DNA of 64,000 nucleotides from Flaccisagitta enflata (Eukaryota; Chaetognatha; Sagittoidea; Aphragmophora): NCBI GenBank assembly GCA_965153355.1, contig OZ231127.1, positions 76,446,001 to 76,510,000 of the forward strand, read 5' to 3'. Shown piece by piece: positions 51,958 to 64,000 of this stretch (position 1 is its first letter; each line of letters starts with the position of its first letter). The notes under the pieces were generated by a model. It saw only the letters and a program-made list of their open reading frames with translations, ran no database searches and was not told where the DNA came from. The position numbers and the translations under genes were made by a program.

Positions 51958-52049
51958 AATATCGAGTTAACACCTTGTCACACTATGACACACCGTTTTT
52001 CACAAAAATTTATAGAATAGAACACAGTTCAAGACTTTAAGTGATTTTT

Positions 52050-52257
52050 AGTCGCGTGCTACGCGACTCTACAACCCGCTTTGTCGGTCCGTCCGTCCGT
52101 CGGTCCGTCCGTCGGTCCGTCCGTCCATCACACTTTACTTTTTTTGGGTTTTTGCGGTCTGTGGCCTCACTGCTCCTGCCCAAATGATGTAGTGATCTCA
52201 AATACAGCCCCTGCCCACCCGCACGCGACTAGGGTAGCCGTGTATCCGGCCTTGTTT
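52050..52257 (-). mobile_element. Hairpin-ended (CCGT)n element, subfamily B, best-preserved copy
   Basis: Perfect hairpin GTCGCGTGCTACGCGAC, CTCTACAACCCGCTTTGTC, (CCGT/CGGT)n, a T-rich block, CTCCTGCCCAAATGA, GCCCCTGCCCACCCGCACGC, then GCCGTGTATCCGGC and CTTGTTT. GCACGCGACT near 52222 is the exact complement of the first hairpin arm plus loop, AGTCGCGTGC. Confidence 0.85.
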
Positions 52258-52564
52258 CAATATGATTTGAAACAGTATCAAATTCTGAGCCTGAAACCAA
52301 AATTTTAAGCTGATAGATGCAACTATCATTGCATTATGTTATTTTTTTCAATGTCAACTCAATCAGGCGCTTGATTTTGGCCGGCCCGGTTTATAGGAGA
52401 AACTGTCTTTTACCAAGTAAGCGGAGAAAAAGCAAAACATGACGACATTCTCGTAATGACCAAGGATGCATGACAGGCTCTCGGCCTGTTTGATGAACAG
52501 TGAGTGGCGATGTGCAGTACATCGAATTTCATAGTTTACATCGACATCTTTGTCCTTGTTTTAG

Positions 52565-52721
52565 CGGTTGTTCATGCAAAAGCTACTGTTGCCGCCCCTT
52601 TTCCCAGGCTTTATCGTGCTTGCATGCGAGATTTCGTTGGTGCGTGCATAAGCATGCAATTGCGCATACGTGCAAGTTGATGTTTTACGATGAGGCGAGA
52701 CAATTTTTCATTTTGTGGTGA
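52565..52721 (+). other. Cysteine-rich exon-like segment (uncertain)
   Basis: Acceptor-like TTTGTCCTTGTTTTAG, then a frame of about 51 codons with Gly-Cys-Ser-Cys-Lys-Ser-Tyr-Cys-Cys and three more cysteines. No signal exon was recognised upstream and GCATGC-type repeats may produce the cysteines. Confidence 0.2.
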
Positions 52722-52789
52722 AAAGCGAATGACAGAGGTTGTATGAAGGCTTACAACGGCGGAAGGACGTTCTCAATGTAAAGCAAAAC

Positions 52790-53189
<400 letters not shown>

Positions 53190-53303
53190 CTTGGCTTTTT
53201 CCTGGGGACAGAAGCCAGAAATTCGAAATTGGGTTTCAAAGGGAAATGCCCTGAGGAAATGAAAAGGCGGGGAAGACGCTGCCAAGAGGTGGACCGGGGT
53301 TAT

Positions 53304-53430
53304 GGGTGGGACAGGGGAGGAGGAAGAGGAGGGTGGGACAAGGGAGGAGGAAGAGGAGGGTGGGACAAGGGAGGAGGGAGAGGAGGGTGGGACAGGGGAT
53401 GAGGAAGAGGAGAGGTGGGACAGGGGGGGG
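53304..53430. repeat. 27-bp minisatellite
   Basis: GGTGGGACAAGGGAGGAGGA with AGAGGAG, about 4.5 units. Length is a multiple of three so frames read 9-residue Gly/Trp/Arg units. Confidence 0.88.
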
Positions 53431-56402
<2,972 letters not shown>

Positions 56403-56691
56403 AAATGCAAAAAGACAGCCACAGAAGACAAACTGTTCGCAAAAAAAAACTTGGCCGAAGCCCAAAAAAAAAAAAGGGAGGGGATAAAAAAAAACTAAGA
56501 AAGACTGGACTTAGATTCAAGATAGGCACGTCATGTATAGTAATGCCCTTACAATCTAGCCATTGACTTAAAAAATAAAGCAAGAAAAAAAATTGGGGTC
56601 AAATGGAAGAAGGAAAAAAAGGTCGGGCACAAAAGTGGAGGAACATCAAAATCCACTTGCCTTTCAACCAGAAATATCCGCTTTGTGGAAT

Positions 56692-56950
<259 letters not shown>

Positions 56951-57398
56951 TGACAGACGGGAGGACGGACAGAGTTAGAGACATACACACTGAGATACCA
57001 AGACAGACAGATTTCTTTTATGTAATTATATTCGCCTAAAGATAAAATGATCATTATAAATTGTTGTTCAATTCATGAACACGGCAAGAAAGATGGGATA
57101 TTTCCAGCAAACGTTGAGATAACAGAGATAAACCTGAAGAGAGAAGGATGTAAATGTCAGTCACAATATGGCCCAACAACAAAGTGCTTTATGGAAATTG
57201 TGCAAATTAGTTATGTGAATCTCCAACTTTTCGTTTCATGAATGCCGATGTTCCTGTCGACCATATTTGCATTGTAACATGCTATAATTTCCCCGAAGTC
57301 GAAGATAGGCCTAAGAAAAGCAACAAAAAAAACCAACATTGACAAAAACCACTCACTATTGCACCGCTGTGCGCGGTGTAATTTGGAGGACATTAGAT

Positions 57399-57451
57399 GT
57401 ACTGTTTGGTGGGTTGCCCGCAAGAAAACCCTTCACGAAAAGACGAACCAC
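57399..57451 (+). pseudogene. Possible short Tc1-like transposase fragment
   Basis: One frame reads Leu-Phe-Gly-Gly-Leu-Pro-Ala-Arg-Lys-Pro-Phe-Thr-Lys-Arg. This resembles the end of the DNA-binding region of Tc1-like transposases (G-x-x-A-R-K-P-x-x-x-K-R). Only about 17 residues match and no inverted ends were found, so chance similarity is possible. Confidence 0.3.
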
Positions 57452-57494
57452 CATAAATCACATTCTCCTTTTTGTTTCCGTCGCTCTCTCTTTT

Positions 57495-57712
<218 letters not shown>

Positions 57713-57975
57713 CCTAATCTCCCGGGGAGCGCGAAAGGAGGAAAAGGAATCCGGAGAATTTATGGTCGAAGATTGATTTGCGCGCCATCTTTAGAACGAC
57801 GGCGGAAAACTGGGAAAGAATAAAAAGAAGAGCGAGAAAAACTGGAAACAAATGAACAAAGAACGTGAGTCGCTCGAGAACAAGAACCACTAAGCCTATC
57901 TCTCTTGGAAATGAAAAAAAGAAGGGAGGAAAAATACGCGGAGAATAGATTGATGATGGAGATGATGGAGAAGCA

Positions 57976-58021
<46 letters not shown>

Positions 58022-58050
58022 ATGATGATGACGATGACGATGACGATGAC

Positions 58051-58103
<53 letters not shown>

Positions 58104-58116
58104 CGATGACGATGAC

Positions 58117-58166
<50 letters not shown>

Positions 58167-58214
58167 CGATGACGATGATGATGATGGTGATGACGATGTT
58201 GATAACGATGACGG

Positions 58215-58256
<42 letters not shown>

Positions 58257-58269
58257 CGATGACGATGAC

Positions 58270-58312
<43 letters not shown>
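57976..58312. repeat. (GAT)n with GAC blocks
   Basis: 337 bp of GATGAT with interspersed GACGATGACGAT blocks. It reads Met or Asp on plus and His on minus. Confidence 0.97.
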
Positions 58313-58711
58313 CCTAGGGAACAAAGCAGTCAGTGCCCTCCCATGTTGCGCACATGAAGAGATCACTGACTTTCAACTTATGCTTGAGGATGCCATCAAA
58401 CTCAAGTGTTGTTTACCAATTCCAGCCATCTGCCTGTCGTAATTAGGCTTCATTATCTGCTGCTGTTGGTGCTGCTGTTGTTGCTGTTGGTGCTGCTGTA
58501 GTTGCAATTAGGCTTCATTAGCGTTCGTCGCTCTTCCAGCTCCAATCCTAAGTGCCTCTCTCACAAGTCTTCTCCCAGGCTTTCATGGATCTCTTTGTGC
58601 GTGCACGCTAAGTCGTACACACACTCGTGTGTGCACGTAAACACACGTGCGTTTACGCGCTTTGTTGTTCCTTATTTTTTTTATTTCTATCAAATCTTTT
58701 GGTCCCCCTAA

Positions 58712-58866
<155 letters not shown>

Positions 58867-59012
58867 TCCTGGCCTGGTTTAAATCCTCCAAGAAGGGCAC
58901 GTTCTACATTGAAGAGCTCCGGGTAAAAGCGAATTAAACCGGGAATGTACTGCAACAGAAGCTAGCAGACCATGAAGAGACCTTAAGAGTGTAGTCATGG
59001 AACTGGTTAGCC

Positions 59013-59395
<383 letters not shown>

Positions 59396-59625
59396 GTGGG
59401 AGATGTTTTTGGATAGATGATCTCCGGGGAAAGCGAAGCCCCAATACCAGCCTGTCTTCGATAACAATCTCGTGCAAGCTGTTACTAGAGATTTTCACAG
59501 ATAAGAAATATCGTTACTGTCGATGTATCGAGGTAAAATATCCATTTCTCCTCCTAATGGTAGAGTAGATATTAGATAACGTATTTACTCTGTTGTGAAC
59601 CGTGTTTCCACAAATCATCAGAAGC

Positions 59626-59837
59626 CACATGCTACCCGACTCTAGGTACCCTGCTATGATGGCTCTCCAGTCGGTCAGCAGGTCGGTCAGTCGGTCGGTT
59701 TGTCGTTCCTTCACTTTTATAAAGTTTCTGAACTTTATGGATTCTCTGCCCCTCTCCGAATGCACTTTTGACCCTCTTCCTCACTGCAACTGCTCACCCA
59801 TGCGCGATTGATATGGGGTAACCGCTTATCCGGCTAT
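59626..59837 (-). mobile_element. Subfamily B-like element, diverged
   Basis: CATGCTACCCGACTCTA, (GGTCAGCA/GGTCGGTC)n from 59670, a T-rich block, TGCCCCTCTCCGAATGCAC, CTGCTCACCCATGCGCGA and GTAACCGCTTATCCGGC. Confidence 0.6.
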
Positions 59838-60112
59838 AGATAACTGGATCGCGATTTTAATGTCATGTAGTCTTGATGTGACAATAATAGAGGTTGGGCC
59901 TAATAACTGGCTGACTTGGCAACCAACCATCAAGCCAACACAACCTTCGTTATGACACTCACTTATGTAGAAATTGACTCGGCGTAACCAAAAACTTCAT
60001 GGATCGATTTTCGAACTGCTGCCAACGTAACCGGCATTGTCAGTCACAATTGTACCCGCGTTTGTTTCTGGAATTTTTTCTCATTGTCACTGTCATTCAG
60101 AAGAGCGTTGTT

Positions 60113-60349
60113 TTTAGATGCGTCCATCAGGAATGCACCTCTAAAAGAGGGTCTGTCCATCTGTCCGTCCGTCTGCTACGTCTGTGCAAAAATCGCATTT
60201 TCTGGATGGTTTGGGCCACGGTGAGATCCTATACTTAATCAAACGATGGACAACAGTATTCAGTGAGCATCCTTTAACTGTCTGTTCGTCCATCTGTCTC
60301 TCCAGATACAGTCCGCGCGCATCGTTGCCCGGTCGGGCTTGTTCCCATA
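60113..60349 (-). mobile_element. Hairpin-ended (CCGT)n element, subfamily C
   Basis: TTAGATGCGTCCATCAGGAA, TGCACCTCTAAAAGAGGG, (CCGT)n, an interior with a second GTCTGTTCGTCC run, then GTTGCCCGGTCGGGCTTGTT. It may be composite. Confidence 0.7.
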
Positions 60350-60529
60350 ATGATTTCTCATACAGGTTTTCCTGGATTACGACATTGTGGCATTGAGCTT
60401 GCACATACAGTCCAGAACGTTTTCCCGTGCAAGGTATAATTAAAGATTCTGATTGACAGCATCGGTATATTGTTCATTTTCTTCTTTCTCTTCTTCGCCG
60501 TCGTCCTCATTCTCCCTCTATCCTCGCCG

Positions 60530-63006
<2,477 letters not shown>

Positions 63007-63092
<86 letters not shown>

Positions 63093-63128
63093 CTTGAAGA
63101 TGAAAGAAAGATAGACCGACAGACAGAC

Positions 63129-63169
<41 letters not shown>

Positions 63170-63202
63170 GTCAGAAAGACAGACAGACAGACAGATAGAC
63201 AA

Positions 63203-63237
<35 letters not shown>

Positions 63238-63270
63238 AACAGACTCACAGACACACAGACAGACACACAG
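63007..63270. repeat. (GA)n then (ACAG)n
   Basis: (GA)n 63007-63091, then ACAG with ATAG and AAAC variants to 63270. Confidence 0.97.
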
Positions 63271-64000
63271 ACAAAGACCACAAAAACCGCAAAGGCATCA
63301 ATAGGATCAGAGATAGACAGACAGAAATCGAAAAAGAGGGAAACAGTCATGATGAGACAAACTAACAAACCGTCAGATTAATAGCAAAACAACTCAGCAG
63401 GTGGAGTGACAGCGATACAAGCCTATTTACCAGACGAACAGGTACAGTAAGATAGACACATTGCACAGTTATTTGCATACGGCGTGAAAGGTAAACAAAG
63501 TTGAGCCACTTTGGTGCTCCTCTTTACTGCCGCGCGTACCTCATCTTTGGCACATATCTTAACTGGTGGTGTGAATATTTGCTTTGTCCTACTCTGTAGA
63601 TATTGCGCGTCGTGGCGTTGTTAAGTCCCCTCGTTGTTGATTTTTGATGAGAAATTACGAAATCGTTTCAATTCTTCAAACTGCGCAAGATTGATACATG
63701 AACCCTCCCTATCCATTCATGTATACATACTTGCCGGATGACCAAAAGTGGGGAACGATAGATGATAGTAATTTTGAATTACTTTTGTTATTATCATTCA
63801 ATATCAATCATCAAATATGATTATGATATCATTTTCATTTCGATTCCCGACTTTCCTTAGATTGAGAGGGACGTTGCCCAAACCCCATTACTAAACGACC
63901 AGAATTGCAGTTGCGAAGATTCCGTTTCGTATCTTTCTTGGATAAAGAAGCCCCAAATAAGAAACTACAAATTCGAGGTATGATTAATGAATACGTAATC
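63271..64000. other. No gene seen
   Basis: AT-rich unique DNA with no long frame and no recognised element. Confidence 0.55.

Noticed and set aside
57047-57241. 64-codon frame with Cys-Cys and Cys-x-Cys
   Set aside because: No signal peptide, no donor or acceptor in phase, cysteines not in a known framework.
57896-58366. Poly-His or poly-Met frames
   Set aside because: (GAT)n array; no signal or domain outside it.

Overview
This is animal genomic DNA: GC-moderate, very gene-poor and saturated with simple repeats (long GA/CT, GAAA, GAA, CAA, GAT, CA/GT, AAAAG, GGT, GTTT and ACTG arrays), minisatellites and short dispersed elements. No bacterial-type operon, rRNA, tRNA or CRISPR array is visible. 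Most long open frames are translations of microsatellites. The best-supported gene encodes a small secreted cysteine-rich peptide with an inhibitor-cystine-knot spacing. This type is common in venomous and other gastropods, so a marine mollusc (possibly a cone-snail-like caenogastropod) is my best guess. That guess is inference, not proof.

The gene lies on the minus strand at 28557-27618. Exon 1 (28557-28505) encodes an initiator Met and a hydrophobic signal peptide and ends in a GTGAGA donor. Exon 2 (27939-27618) follows a CACTCAG acceptor. The phases fit, giving 125 codons including the stop. Exon 2 holds a propeptide made of an 18-bp/6-residue repeat and a C-terminal six-cysteine module. 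The intron carries a duplicated 81-bp unit and a CA microsatellite. A 526-bp Tc1-type inverted-repeat element sits only 145 bp upstream of the ATG. A possible poly(A) signal is at 27183-27178.

The second theme is a superfamily of at least 25 short dispersed elements (subfamilies called A to E here). They share one plan. One end is a small hairpin next to TAAAA on one strand. It is followed by CTCTATAAGAGG and a variable (CCGT)n run. The body has a GCCCCTGCCCACCCG core (A and B). The other end is a second hairpin and CTTGTT. Hairpin stems differ between subfamilies yet stay self-complementary, and in several copies an arm is repeated inverted at the far end with compensatory changes. This looks like a hairpin-ended mobile element family.

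Other mobile DNA: inverted-repeat elements with TA flanks at 9128-9444, 28702-29227 and 42989-43307; and a Tc1/mariner relict at 39611-40199 with a decayed transposase C-terminus. Longer-period tandem repeats (31, 81, about 150 and about 165 bp) occur at 26074, 28059/36806, 19404 and 40966. Layout: 1-12 kb microsatellites plus elements; 12-22 kb dispersed repeat families; 22-27 kb microsatellites and a 31-bp minisatellite; 27.2-29.2 kb the peptide gene; 30-36 kb purine tracts and a few uncertain exon-like islands; 36-44 kb elements and satellites; 44-64 kb mainly compound microsatellites with scattered elements and an interstitial telomere-like tract at 48159-48273.
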